Part shown: piece after piece, positions 54,167 to 64,000 of the stretch
Layout: each line of letters begins with the position of its first letter
How positions within the stretch are numbered: position 1 is the first letter of the stretch
Assembly (NCBI GenBank): GCA_944472155.2
Contig: OX235275.1
Coordinates: forward strand, 26,154,865-26,218,864
Reading direction: 5' to 3'
Length of the DNA stretch: 64,000 bases
Source: Trichobilharzia szidati
Lineage: Eukaryota > Platyhelminthes > Trematoda > Strigeidida > Schistosomatidae
Notes under the pieces: model-generated
Database searches by the model: none
What the model was told of the DNA's origin: nothing
The model's input: only the letters and a program-made list of their open reading frames with translations
Made by a program: the position numbers and the translations under genes

Positions 54167-55015
54167 GTTATAGTTAATAATTGAAGCTGAGGTTGAAGAC
54201 CAACCTAGGTAAGGTAGTGTTAAGCTAAACACAGACTTAAGTCTCACTGTTTCACATGAAAGCTGTGCTCTACCCGTTGTGATAACTGCAATGAAATGAT
54301 CACCTATTTAGCTACCGAGTCAGCTGACTCTTCGGTTAGCAGAGGAGCCCTGGATTCATAATCGATTGAGAGCTGTTTCCGGCGAAGTTAAACATTATAC
54401 ACCTGACTGGCGCGAACACCGCACCAATGATGTTGGAGCACACCCAGCCAGAACAAGAAGGCAGTGCAGCCAGATAAATAATACACTATATTGATGAAGA
54501 AAGAGTGTTGAACTAAGTGTAATGATATTAAATAGTTTTCGATATGGTTAGGTTTAGGCTACGGACAGTTTAGGCTTAGGGACACCTAGTTAGGGGGATA
54601 GTAGGGTTACATTAAGGAAAGATTACGGTTAGGGTTGAGTTAAGCGCCGAAATTTATTTTTTTTAATGCAAATGCACATTTTATAGTTAACACAGACCCA
54701 CAAATATCTTATCTTCGTCCCCCAAATGAATACCTTTTACAAAAGAGACGGGAATATAAGGAAGGACAACCTGTCGTTGTTAGCCGTGAAGTCATAATAG
54801 ATGCATGCGTTCACATGGTAATCTGATTGGCCAGTTTCTGATTGGTTTATTTTTGGCTTGAATTTCTGACGGTTTGTAAACTATATATTTATTTTTATTT
54901 TATTTATTTATTTTGATTACAGCTTGATGCCACACCGTATTTTTAGTACAAGTATGGAATTTTCAGCATGGATATCGGTAGCCCAAATTTTTAGGCCGAC
55001 TATAGATATCGGGTG
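54167..55015. other. no recognisable gene
   Basis: Holds a telomere-like GT-rich stretch (54543-54645, listed separately) and a T-rich block near 54885-54920. Nothing coding. Confidence 0.45.
54543..54645 (+). repeat. degenerate telomere-like stretch
   Basis: GGTTAGGTTTAGGCT, TTAGGCTTAGGG, GTTAGGGGGATAGTAGGGTT and GGTTAGGGTTGAG occur within about 100 bases. TTAGGG is the telomere unit of flatworms. The spacing is irregular, so this is at most an old internal relic or a biased motif cluster. Confidence 0.4.
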
Positions 55016-55088
55016 TGCGTCGGCAGGGGATCGAACCCCGGACCATGTGCATGGTCGGCGAGAGTCCTAACCACTGTGCCACCGACGC
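55016..55088 (-). other. tRNA-like SINE head with perfect acceptor stem
   Basis: On the minus strand 73 bases start GCGTCGG and end CCGACGC plus A, a full seven-pair acceptor stem. A-box GTGGCACAGTGGTTAGGACT and T-arm CGGGG-TTCGATC-CCCTG are good. The anticodon arm does not form; a GACCAT/ATGGTC hairpin takes its place. The same internal words (CTCGCCGACCATG) head the SINE-2 copies at 13530 and 47690, so it is a SINE promoter rather than a functional tRNA. Confidence 0.65.
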
Positions 55089-55257
55089 ACAGTGGTTATA
55101 TATATATATATCCTATATTTTGAATAATAAAAGGTTGTCGCTGTTGTTGTCGAAGTTAAATCTGACTTTAGCGTGTGCCTCAGTGTGCGGGAGATAATTT
55201 CAAGTGATCAGTCCGTTTATAAATATTTAAATATATAATAAGATAGAAATAATTAAT

Positions 55258-56750
55258 TAAAACAATTAGGTCCTTTGATAAATTTGAACAAGGCATTTAC
55301 AAGACACTGAGACCCATCTTAGACATGCCGAATTCTCCATACCATAAAATCGCAAAATGGATTACAGAGGTCATTACGCCTGTAAGAGACTCATTATCAA
55401 ATCAATCTGTAAAAGTTCATTTGATCTGACAGATATGCTAGACACCTTGAACATTAAGGGAAAGGATATGTGTTCAATCGGCATAGAATCTCCATTCGCC
55501 AATGTTCTTCTTTATGAAACTGTTGATTTCATCTGCGATTACATCACAAGTAATGAGATAGACTTACCAATTCCCGTCACTTACATCAGAGACATCATCT
55601 TAATATGTACAGAAAATATCATATTCACCTTCCAAGACAACACATACAAACAAATCGATGATATTGTGATGGGGATCCCTCTTGGGCCCCTGTTGGCAGA
55701 TATATTCATGTTGAAACTGGAGAAACAAATGCAAGGTATGCTTGGAGAATTTATGCTATATAAACGTTATGTAGATGATACACTCATTATTGGTAATAAT
55801 AGTAAATCTATTAGAAACTTTATTACTCTATTTAATCATATTCATCCAAATATCCCAGTGACTTGTGAACTCGAATTGAATAGCGAACTCGGTTTCCTGG
55901 ATATTACAGTGACCAGGAGAGACGATGGAACGATTAAGCGATCTATTTTTCGTAAGCGAACATGGAGTCCACAGTATCTTGATTTCACCAGTTTTGTTCC
56001 TAACCAGTATAAACGTTTCCCAGTGAAATGTTTGTTCTCAAGGGCCCGGAAAATATGCACGAGTGACACATTGATGGATGAACTTCGACATATACATTCA
56101 GTTTTACTAGCTAATGGTTATCCAGAAAACTTTATCACATCTAGAAAACACAGCTTGTTTACCAAAGAAAGCTATCTTTATTAACCCACCATTTATGGGT
56201 GACCAGATTAAGCAGTTGACAGCTAGCTCAAAGACTTCGGTCAACCATCAAACGCACATTCTACGCCGCGTCTCCTTCCCTCACATGCCGAACATTTTCG
56301 ATCCTTGTACCTAAGATTAAAGGAAGAAATTTTATGGACTCTACTTCAAACTGTTTCGACAAGTTCACCTGCAGTTGCGGTGATACCTATATGGATAGAA
56401 CCAATAGAATGTTCCAATGTCGTAGTAGAAAAGAACATGTTCCAAAATGGTTATTAAAAATATAGAAAGTCCGAACGCAATTAATCTGAATAGAAATCCA
56501 TCATCATCCATTGCAAAACACTTATCAATGTTAGGTCACAAAATCAATATTAATTAATGACGGCTTCACAATTAGCTCAGCAAATAACTTTAATTCAAGG
56601 TTAATGAGGGTGATGGAAGCACTTTGAACTAATCACATACAGCCTAAACTGTGTGTACATAAAAACAATAGACTTCAACCTTCGTCTACCATGGACTAAC
56701 TGCTTGACCTATTTAAATATGATTGGTCATTAGTATGTACTTGTGTTTTA
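55258..56750 (+). mobile_element. PLE-D copy, the longest PLE polymerase in the window
   Basis: It starts in one frame with RPILDMPNSPYHKIAKWI (55300-55370). Frame 55357-56184 (275 codons) then covers most of the polymerase palm. Downstream, split frames give the nuclease: FDKFTCSCGDTYMDRTNRMF (near 56360), SPNAINLNRN, SSSIAKHLSMLGHK and IQPKLCVHKNN (near 56660). The YIG is changed to YMD and stops are frequent after 56310. Confidence 0.8.
55357..56184 (+). pseudogene. PLE-D reverse transcriptase domain
   Basis: Motif A is CSIGIESPFANVLLYETV about 45 residues in; the family has an aspartate where this has G (SFDVESLF-type), so one catalytic acid is lost. Motif B QIDDIVMGIPLGPLLADIFM (about 105-125) and the catalytic YVDD (about 139-142) are intact. 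They are followed by LGFLDITVTRRDDG, SPQYLDFTSFVP and CLFSRARKIC in the usual order. It keeps an unbroken frame over 275 codons, longer than any other coding remnant here, but lacks the N-terminus and a joined nuclease. Confidence 0.85.
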
Positions 56751-56914
56751 TATAACTGAGTAATTGTCATGATCTTTATTTTATTATTGTGAACCATGTT
56801 AGTTGTAAAGCGGTTGTAAAGAAACTACTAAATGACGATATCATCTCGCAAAATTTGCCTTCAAATGCCTTATTCAGAAATAATTAAGTTATTTTCAGAC
56901 ATTCGACTTCCTCT

Positions 56915-57577
56915 ACTTACTTACATCACTTATCTAGGAAGCATCGTTTCAACTACAGGCGGAACGGATGAAGATGTCAAAGCCAGACAGGATCGGGAAG
57001 GCAAGATATGTCTTCAGCAACCTCAAACCACTTTTAAAATCTTCTGCACTCAGTCAGCATAAACAACAAGATTCGGATTTTCAACACAAATGTGGAATCA
57101 CTAATTCACTTTTTCTATACGGATCAGAAACTTGAACGTGGCGGCATGAAAAGGATTTCCAACAAGTTACCGACTTTTATCAACTGCTGCCTTCGGTTGC
57201 TCCATACTGAATATCAAATGAACGGTTGTCCACAAAGAATTAGTAACACGAAATTGTGCAGTGGAACAAACCAGCCAAGAACCGACCGCTCAAAAAAATA
57301 TTCCGAAGAAAATGGAGCTGGATTGGGTACACGCTAGTGACACGATATCCCGCGCAATGCACGCCAACAATCGAGTGGAATCCCGATGGGAAGCGACAAC
57401 GGGGGTTGTCGGTGCGAGGGTGACATTGAGTTGATCGTGTGGCGAGGAGGAGACGAGAGATGATGGCCAACCGTGAACCCAGCTGAGGAGGACAGCAGAA
57501 AATAGAAGAGAGTGGAGACGTGTTGTTGAAGCCTTATGTTCCAGTCGGAACCCAAGGGAGTAATAATAATATTGACA
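56915..57577 (+). mobile_element. RTE-type retrotransposon 3' half
   Basis: Begins TYLGSIVSTTGGTDEDVKAR (in frame 56832-57062) and runs through MKRISNKLPTFINCCLRLLH to an RSKKYSEENGAGLG-like region. It ends in (AAT)n at about 57560-57575. Frameshifts are present and the polymerase core is absent. Confidence 0.75.
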
Positions 57578-57584
57578 TTTGACT

Positions 57585-58195
57585 ATTTACACAAAACCCG
57601 TGCTAAATATGGTTGCTATGGTAGTTTCTTCTGGTTTCGCCTGATGAGGCACAGGGAAAAAGTTGACAATAAAGAGGATGTTCGCTATCAGATAAGATAA
57701 CTTTAACCAACTGCTTACAAGAAATAAAGTGCCTATCAGTAAGAACGTCAGTTAGCTGAGTCAAAGGCACACCACTAACCCAACCTACAGCTTTCAGTGT
57801 TCTACGTAATATGGTATAGTCTTTTTTAAGAAGTCCAGGGAAGAACAAGAGCGAACAATAAATAATGCGCAGAATACATGAGTGAATAAATTATAAGAGA
57901 AGCGTTTGAGTTGTGCCAGGAAGTCTCACCTTCTTTATGTAATAAGTCAAACGAAATATATTCTTGGAAATCAGCAGGATATGAGCCAACCAACAGAGAT
58001 TCGAAGAGAAACTAATGCTGGGATAAGAGACATTCGATTTACTCCTAATGCCAATGCCATCAATATTACGGAGATAATGGAAGTGAATCAGTCCACACAA
58101 ATGTTTTTTCGCATCTGAAACCAAAATCGACAACAAGTATAGAATACAGAGATTCAACCTCACCCCTTCATACCAACTAGGTATTTTCTAGGATT
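57585..58195 (-). mobile_element. CR1-like retrotransposon fragment
   Basis: Minus frames 57891-58163 and 57603-57848 give SKNIFRLTYYIKKVRLPGTT, then FFPGLLKKDYTILRRTLKAV and DSEHPLYCQLFPCASSGETR. This is the region after the catalytic core. It adjoins the RTE tail at 57577 with opposite orientation. Confidence 0.75.
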
Positions 58196-58602
58196 TGCAG
58201 CTGCAACAGCTACTGTTTACAAGCTTTCATTCTATGTCACTGTCAAACGAACAATACATCGATTCCCATTCGAGTTATAATGGATGACCTGGCATTTGAT
58301 GCACCATGAACATCATCTTAACGCATATGTCGCCTAGTAGGGCAATGGAAGCTTCGCAAATTAATTATCCAGCTCAGAGAACACAACCAAATCAAAATCA
58401 TCCACCTGAACTACAAATCTTCTCTATCATATATGTATATGTAGTCTACCTATCTCAATGTCTATTTGTATATATTTGTTAGGTGAAAAGTTGTTGACTG
58501 ATTCGACGCCTATTAGAGTTTCATGTCACTTGCTTATGCTTTCCTATCGGAAATGTGACTCTCAGTAACAAACGAAATGGGCATGTAAATATGTGTAAAA
58601 CT
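58196..58602. other. no recognisable gene
   Basis: Nothing assigned. Confidence 0.4.
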
Positions 58603-58925
58603 TGGGTACTGTGGTAGTAAGTAATTCCATATTGGTTTGTTTATCAGATGTATCACACAGTGAGCGAAACAGTATTATTTACTGGATGACAAGGTTTCGA
58701 ACACAATTCATCTATGTCCATAATCATATCATTTATTTTCACACGACTTCGAAACTTGAGTTTTATAGTGTTCTTTGTCCTCTCCTATTTGTCATCGTTG
58801 GGGTAGTAGAACTTTCCAGATATCTGGGTGGACAGGTGTTGAGTCATTCTTATTACACGTATTCTCCTCAGTTGATTCGATAAACAAAGCTTCTGTTATC
58901 AATCTCTTCCTCCACCCTGTGACAT
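58603..58925 (-). mobile_element. PLE-A 3' end, inverted
   Basis: The reverse complement matches about 51650-51955 and 60080-60345, from the GGAGAGATTGATAACAGAAG region to CCACAGTGCCCAAGTTTTAC-like sequence. It lies immediately left of a plus-strand PLE-A copy, so that element has its 3' region at both sides in inverse orientation. Confidence 0.8.
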
Positions 58926-58989
58926 TTTCCTTGATATTACTTAGTTTTTGTGCCACTTGAGGACGTGATGCTGGGAGTGAAGCTATGTA

Positions 58990-60350
58990 TGACTTCCACA
59001 GTATTTAAATTCTAATGGAAAATATACAAAGAAACTTGAGGGAGTTGCAATGGATTCACTAATATCCCCCATTGTGGCGGATATATTCATGGATAGGTGG
59101 GGAAACGTAGCGATTGAATAATTCAGCGCCACCCTAAAAAAATGATGGAGATACGTAGATGACATATTCGCTTTACTTAGAACTTGGCAAATAAATAGAT
59201 TTTTCGAACACATCAACTCAAAGGTGGAGGCAATTCAATTCACTTGTGAATTAGAAATTCAGAAAGGGGAGCTTCCAACATTGGATTGTAGAGTAAAAAG
59301 GAAAGAAGGTGGGAAGTTAAACACTAGTGTTTATAGGAACCCACATGCACATTCAAACAAATATTTGGACTTCCGATCATCCCATCCTACATCAGTGAAA
59401 ATAGGATTGGTGAAATGTTTAAGTGACAGAGCACAAAAACTAAGTGGTACCAAGGGAAATGTAAGACAGGAAGTGAGGCATATAAGAGAAGCTTTGAGAC
59501 TTCATAATTACCCTGACAAATTAGTCAGAAATTATCTAGGGAAATGTAAAAATAATATAATAAATAATGATAGTAGAGACAGTGATAATAATAATATTAA
59601 TGACGACATGCATGTCAAACATGCGCAAGATAACGACAACACCAACAATAAGGAATCTAAATCATCAGTAGTAATTCCATACAAGGAAGAAACCTCGGAA
59701 ACATTACACAGAATTATTAACAATACATGCAGGAATAAAAGTGGCTGGCATTCAAACGCCACCACACACTCAATTAGAAACAAGCTTTGTCGGTTAAAGG
59801 ATCAATCCTGTGGAGCCTTTAAAACAAAACAATTCAGTTTATCTAATACTCTGATGGAATGATTCTCAGTGAGGTCAAATACATAGGTCAAAGTAGTAGA
59901 ACAAGTGCAGTCAGACTAGTGGAGCATGAAAACCCAGTAGCAAAATCTAGATTAGTTGACCCGAATAAGATAAGAAATCTGGAGAATAGTTCAGCTATAT
60001 CAACACACCACACACAATTACACACAGCCGTGCAATATAGTAGGATGATGGGATAAGGTGACAGTTTTAAATCTAATTTAACAGGGTGAATGGAAGGAGA
60101 GATTGATAACAGAAGCTTTGTTTATTGAATCAACTAAAAAAGAATACGTGTAATAAGAATGACTCAACACCTGTCCACCCAGATATCTGGAAAGTTCTAC
60201 TACCCCTACGACGACAAACAGGAGAGAACAGACAAAATTGTGATAATAATTGATATGAGTATGAACAGTAATAAATTTTGTTCGAAACGTCATCCAGTAA
60301 ATAATACTATTTCACTGTGTGTGATATCTCTAATAAACCAACTTATATGA
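58990..60350 (+). mobile_element. PLE-A copy, best preserved
   Basis: Starts inside the polymerase with LEGVAMDSLISPIVADIFMD (motif B, 59030-59090), two stops, then RYVDDIFALLRTW (catalytic YVDD near 59155). An unbroken frame 59224-59862 (212 codons) covers FTCELEIQKGELPTLDCRVK, NKYLDFRSSHP, IGLVKCLSDRAQKL and the linker. It ends TGA, overlapping the ATG of a second frame (59859-60056) with VKYIGQSSRTSAVRLVEHEN, a partial GIY-YIG. The 3' region continues to about 60350. Confidence 0.8.
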
Positions 60351-60484
60351 AATGGGTATGTGTTGTTAAAAGACAACAGCTTTTTGCGATTGCTATAAGC
60401 GACGCATTTACTAAGTTCCTGAACCATGTAAAGTCAGAGACTTCACTTTCGTGTTAAGAGTCTGAATCTTTTTCCTTGTATTAA

Positions 60485-60520
60485 CTACCATAAATATACA
60501 TATATATATATATATAAATT
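60485..60520. repeat. (AT)n microsatellite
   Basis: Dinucleotide tract CATATATATATATATATATA. Confidence 0.8.
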
Positions 60521-60565
60521 AAATAATTATAATGAGCCGTTGCACAAGAAGTAGTTCTCAAGTAC

Positions 60566-60735
60566 TCAAGTGGACAACACTTTGGCGTTTGAAACTATAG
60601 GCATTGGGTTCGAGCCTCGGTGGGAACATCATCACTCACTGAGGAATGCAGGTACATCCACCTGACGAGTCGCAAACAGGACGAAATGCGCGTTATCCTG
60701 GATTCCACTGCTAGTCACCATCCACCAATTAAGTT
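60566..60735 (+). mobile_element. Sm-alpha-like SINE, best preserved
   Basis: B-box-like GGGTTCGAGCCTCGG (60606-60620) is followed by GCAGGTACATCCACCTGACG, the hammerhead and ATTCCACTGCTAGTCACCAT. This is the order known for schistosome Sm-alpha repeats. The 3' side runs into an RTE tail at about 60736. Confidence 0.75.
60653..60706 (+). ncRNA. hammerhead ribozyme (Sm-alpha type), mildly damaged
   Basis: CTGACGA (60662-60668) is intact, helix II has three pairs GTC/GAC then a G-G mismatch, and GAAA is present. Helix III is TGCGCG-like with a wobble, followed by T at the cleavage position. Helix I (CATCCAC against CCTGGAT) has one mismatch and a two-base insertion. The core is complete; the helices are weaker than in the described schistosome ribozyme. 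Confidence 0.65.
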
Positions 60736-60955
60736 CGAATTGAACACATGCTAAGAAGACCGTTGACTGACATCACACGTTAAGTATGTCCTCGAGTAGA
60801 AAGCTAATGAGAAATGACGAGTCGGGTATAGGTCTGAGGGTGACACAGAGGTAAAGATGAAAGCTTATGGTCAATAGTGGCGTCAGCTGAATACGGCTGC
60901 GGAGATGTCCTGTTGAAGTCGTTCGTATGTTCTACTCGGAACTCTAGGGAATATA
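60736..60955 (+). mobile_element. RTE-type 3' end, degenerate
   Basis: Decayed version of the last 220 bases of the RTE copies, with words such as AAGACCGTTGACTGACATCA, GAGGGTGACA and GTTCTACTCGGAACTCTAGG. It carries no usable coding frame. Confidence 0.55.
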
Positions 60956-61773
60956 TAACGACTTATGAATGAAATAAGTACAGAGCCTCACTTACAAAAT
61001 GATTAATATTGACAAGAAACCCCCTTTTTTACTAATTAATAGATAAAATAGGTAATAGTGAAATTTAGTAGTAGTCAGTTTATTAATGATACTGATTTAT
61101 TTGTAATTAATCATTGTCTCCCACTAATTTTTATACTAATTCATACATAATGAATCAGGATAAAAATGTCACGCGGCTTTAATTGATTGATTTCGATATA
61201 TTCCATACTTTACTAATAGAGACTAATAAATTAACTATCCTTTTCAAAAATACATAAATGATAAAACATAGTGAAATTATATGATGTCTATGTGTTACGG
61301 ACGTTGATTAGTGTCTGTGTTATATATTATTACTACGATTGATTTTCTCCCGATCGATAGCTGCCACCGATGACGTGGTGGTTGGGCTCGCATATTTGAT
61401 AATGACCCAACGAGCTACACTAGCTGTAAATAATTTTCCTGCAGGTATCCTATCATGCCAGAAAGGTCGTTTGGATAGCTAGGCGTTAGACTAAAAGCAG
61501 TTAGTATCATAGTGTGTAAGTTGTTTACACTGTGGTTGGTGGGGAGGGTCTGTGAGAAAAGTCGTACTGCTGGTGATGAATAAGGATGCAACAGCATTAA
61601 AGTGTTTCCCTCAGAAGACCAGTACGCATCACCAGTGAGTGATGCTGTTACAGTGAAATTACAGCTGTATTCACTAGTCTACTTACTAAGCCATGAAAGT
61701 CGGTCTGGTACAACTGGCAAGAACAAGTACATTTAGATTCCTGAGGCATTAATCGAAATGTCTTTAATAGCAC
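60956..61773. other. no recognisable gene
   Basis: AT-rich to 61320, then a mixed region. No family recognised. Confidence 0.45.
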
Positions 61774-62086
61774 TGTAACGACAGAAGACAAGGGCCAGAC
61801 AACAGATCGTTTATTAAGGAAATCAACACATATTTATAGATTTTCATGTACATTATTATAAATTATTGTTAGCACAAAAACACAGTCTTCTGATTGGTTG
61901 TTTCTCACTGGAATTTAATCTTTCATCTCTTTGTGGCTGTGTCTTGAATATCAGATTATCTATATGCTAACTGTATCCGCCTACGCAAAGTCTTCGTTCA
62001 TATTTTTCTCACGACCAATATTGAGGACGTAAACATTGATGTAAATTACCATCGACCAATTTGGCTAGCAACCAGCTCTCACCACA
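61774..62086 (-). mobile_element. LTR-like repeat, copy 1
   Basis: 313 bases bounded by TGTAACG and CACCACA (TG..CA ends). The minus strand reads as an LTR: TGTGGTGAGAGCTGGTTGC, TATAAATATG about 45 bases before an AATAAA, then GATCTGTTGTCTGGCC and the end GTTACA. A second copy lies at 62862-63185 in the same orientation. Orientation is inferred from the TATA and polyadenylation words. Confidence 0.6.
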
Positions 62087-62861
62087 GTACTAGTAGTAAA
62101 ATAATGCCTCAAACATTTGTGTTTTTAGTGTATTTCCTTAAGGTCATCTTGTGAGCTGCAGCAATGTGTCTTAATAACTATAAATTCACCCACTTTTATA
62201 TTAGGCAGCACGCTTAACTTCTACTGCGCTTGCGTTAAATCTTCAAACTCTATCGGTCATGCCTACAAATAAAATGACATAACTAAACCCATAAGTGTTC
62301 ATTACAAGTGATCGATCATAAATGTGTGTGAATATTACATGCGTGGAGAAACTTTTTACACGTCAGTCAAGTCTTTCTTTATTCGCAATTGCAAAATTTC
62401 ACCCGCATAACAAATAAGTAGAATGGACATAAATTGACGCAGACATATTACTGCAGTCTTAAATTTTATCATATTTGTTTGAGTATGAGTGTTATCACTG
62501 TACTGAAGCATTAGGTATGCACTTTTCTCATTGATTAGCACATTCACGAGGCCATTCGATCGATAAAGTTTTTTTTTAACAAAACACCTTCAAGTCAAGA
62601 AATGCAAATAATATCAACGGTTTTGCCGTTAGTTTTTCAGAACCTGATTAAACCTTACCGATGAGTGAATTCTATCAAACAATGGTGCAGAATAACATAG
62701 ATTCATTTTATTTCGTCGTTTCTCCTCATCAGCTGCATACAACCTATAATCTTTAATCAATAAAGGTCAGCGTAAAATTTAACCTACATTTGTCACCGAC
62801 AAGCGTATTATAAGAGTGTCACATGGTGAGGTAAAACTTCAGGATGACAAGGTAGCTGAAA
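62087..62861. other. DNA between the two LTR-like repeats
   Basis: 775 bases without gag/pol-like coding sequence and no clear primer-binding site next to either repeat. It could be the remnant of an internally deleted element or unrelated DNA between two solo LTRs. Confidence 0.4.
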
Positions 62862-63185
62862 TGTAATGGCAAAAGACAAAGGCCAGGCAACAGATCGTTT
62901 GCTGAGAAAACCGAGAGATATTTATGTACATTATTGTCAGCGGAGAAGCAACGTCTTCTGATTGGTTGTTTTTTTGCTGAAGGTTATTCTGTACAGCTTG
63001 TGACCGTTCTTAGAAAGTTAAGCCGTATATCTGCGAATCGTATTTGCACACGTTAACTGTGCTGTGATTGGTTGGTGAGTTCCTCAAGGTAAAGCTTTGT
63101 TATTGCTTTTTTTCTCATGATCCGGGACGTAACATTGACGTAAATTGCTGTCTGCAATTTTGGCTTGCAGCCAGCTCTCACCACA
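62862..63185 (-). mobile_element. LTR-like repeat, copy 2
   Basis: 324 bases, parallel to copy 1 with shared blocks (CAACAGATCGTTT, GTCTTCTGATTGGTTGTTT, CAGCTCTCACCACA). Divergence is considerable, with several indels. The AATAAA of copy 1 is AGCAAA here. Confidence 0.6.
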
Positions 63186-63429
63186 CATAAATGTCTATAT
63201 ATAACATATATGTATCTTGTTACAGAGAAGTTCCTAGAAAATCAATTGACAAGTTTGTTGTTAGGGTGGTAACAAAACGTTAGTAACAATTACATAGTTA
63301 GATATGGTGGGTAGAATTCATAAGGTCAAGAAAACCAAATGTAGGGAGGGAGGGGCGCTGAATAGATAAGTTGATGAAGAAGTCAGAAGACCAAGAGTTA
63401 TTGAGGGATGAGCCACCAGGGTAGTAACT
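63186..63429. other. no recognisable feature
   Basis: Nothing assigned. Confidence 0.35.
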
Positions 63430-63610
63430 GGAGTCCATAAGTCAGATTTCAGCCATTTTATTGCTATAGCCTCAACAAACCGAAGAATACTTGAGCTGTT
63501 TTGTCATCTGTTAATTATTTTGAATGATCCCAATGCTGTCTACTCGGTGACCAGTGTGACTATTAGATGTTTGGTAATTGAAAGGCTTAAACTACTTGGC
63601 CCCTGTAACA
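63430..63610 (-). pseudogene. PLE endonuclease C-terminal fragment
   Basis: With one stop, the minus strand reads LQGPSSLSLSITKHLI, then GSFKIINR and LRFVEAIAIKWLKSDLW, the C-terminal part of the PLE nuclease. The upstream frame at 63624-63812 shows no motif. Confidence 0.55.
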
Positions 63611-63919
63611 GGGAGCTCCTTGTTCAAATTTTTAATAGGGACTTCTTGTATGAATTCTCAACAATAAAGTTTCCAGTAATCATCACATAGACAGAAGGCT
63701 TATCATCGACACGACGTAATTTGAAGTCAGATGACTGGAGTTTATCGGCATGATTTTCTGGACGTAAATTTCTAGCTTGGTGACAATAGTCTGCTACTAA
63801 TAAGGGACGCACGTGCCTTCAGGGATTCTAATCTGTGTTAAAAACGTCACTAATGTGCTATCAAGGCCAAGATTGACCTCTTACACGAGATTACTTCTTT
63901 CTTAGTTAACGCTTTTTGT

Positions 63920-64000
63920 TTTAAAGGCTCCACAGGATTGATACTTTAACCGACAAAGCTTGTTTCTAATTGAGTGTGTGTGGTGTGTGAATGCCACAAT
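63920..64000 (-). mobile_element. PLE-A fragment running off the window
   Basis: The reverse complement matches 59740-59830 (ACACACTCAATTAGAAACAA, then ATCAATCCTGTGGAGCCTTT). Only the linker end is inside the window. Confidence 0.7.

Noticed and set aside
55016..55088. Functional tRNA gene
   Set aside because: The acceptor and T arms are good but no anticodon arm forms and the same words head dispersed SINE-2 copies.
1..64000. CRISPR array or bacterial-type operon
   Set aside because: No regularly spaced short direct repeats, no bacterial gene families and no ribosome-binding-site pattern; the content is eukaryotic transposons.

Overview
The window looks like intergenic DNA from a flatworm, most likely a digenean trematode of the schistosome lineage. 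It is AT-rich and carries several layers of old repeats. Three things point to that group: hammerhead-ribozyme repeats close to the schistosome Sm-alpha type, many Penelope-like elements (PLEs) with a GIY-YIG endonuclease, and broken RTE- and CR1-type non-LTR retrotransposons. I recognise no host gene, rRNA or bona fide tRNA gene, and no bacterial-type operon. Nearly all recognisable coding sequence is a decayed transposon.

Layout: 1-5 kb holds a cluster of four Sm-alpha-like repeats, then a PLE split by a CR1 insertion. 5-18 kb is a patchwork of PLE, RTE and SINE fragments, including a PLE interrupted by an RTE at 11.9-13.1 kb. 18.67-25.35 kb is a tandem duplication of about 3.35 kb, each unit being CR1(+), PLE(-), RTE(-). 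The first 1.34 kb of the two units appears identical and the rest is a few percent diverged. 25.4-34.9 kb has a CR1 carrying a fold-back SINE pair, several RTE tails and a second fold-back SINE pair. 35-37.5 kb is PLE. 38.3-43.6 kb is a DNA transposon of the Tnp2/CACTA-like kind, with an inverted second copy and remnants of a probable companion gene. 43.6-45.1 kb is a PLE with a perfect 172-bp inverted repeat. 46-51 kb is sparse, with SINE and RTE fragments. 51-60.4 kb holds four PLE copies, RTE and CR1. 61.7-63.2 kb has two LTR-like direct repeats.

Family names used below are local. PLE-A to PLE-E are Penelope-like groups. SINE-1 is a tRNA-headed repeat with a hammerhead-like body. SINE-2 is a second tRNA-headed repeat. 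R-X and R-Y are unclassified repeats.

The main theme is fold-back architecture. Six of twelve SINE-1 loci are inverted pairs. At two of them a target-site duplication encloses the whole pair, so each was inserted as one palindromic unit. PLE-A and PLE-C copies show comparable inverted partial copies of their own ends. All coordinates and identities were read by eye and element edges are approximate.
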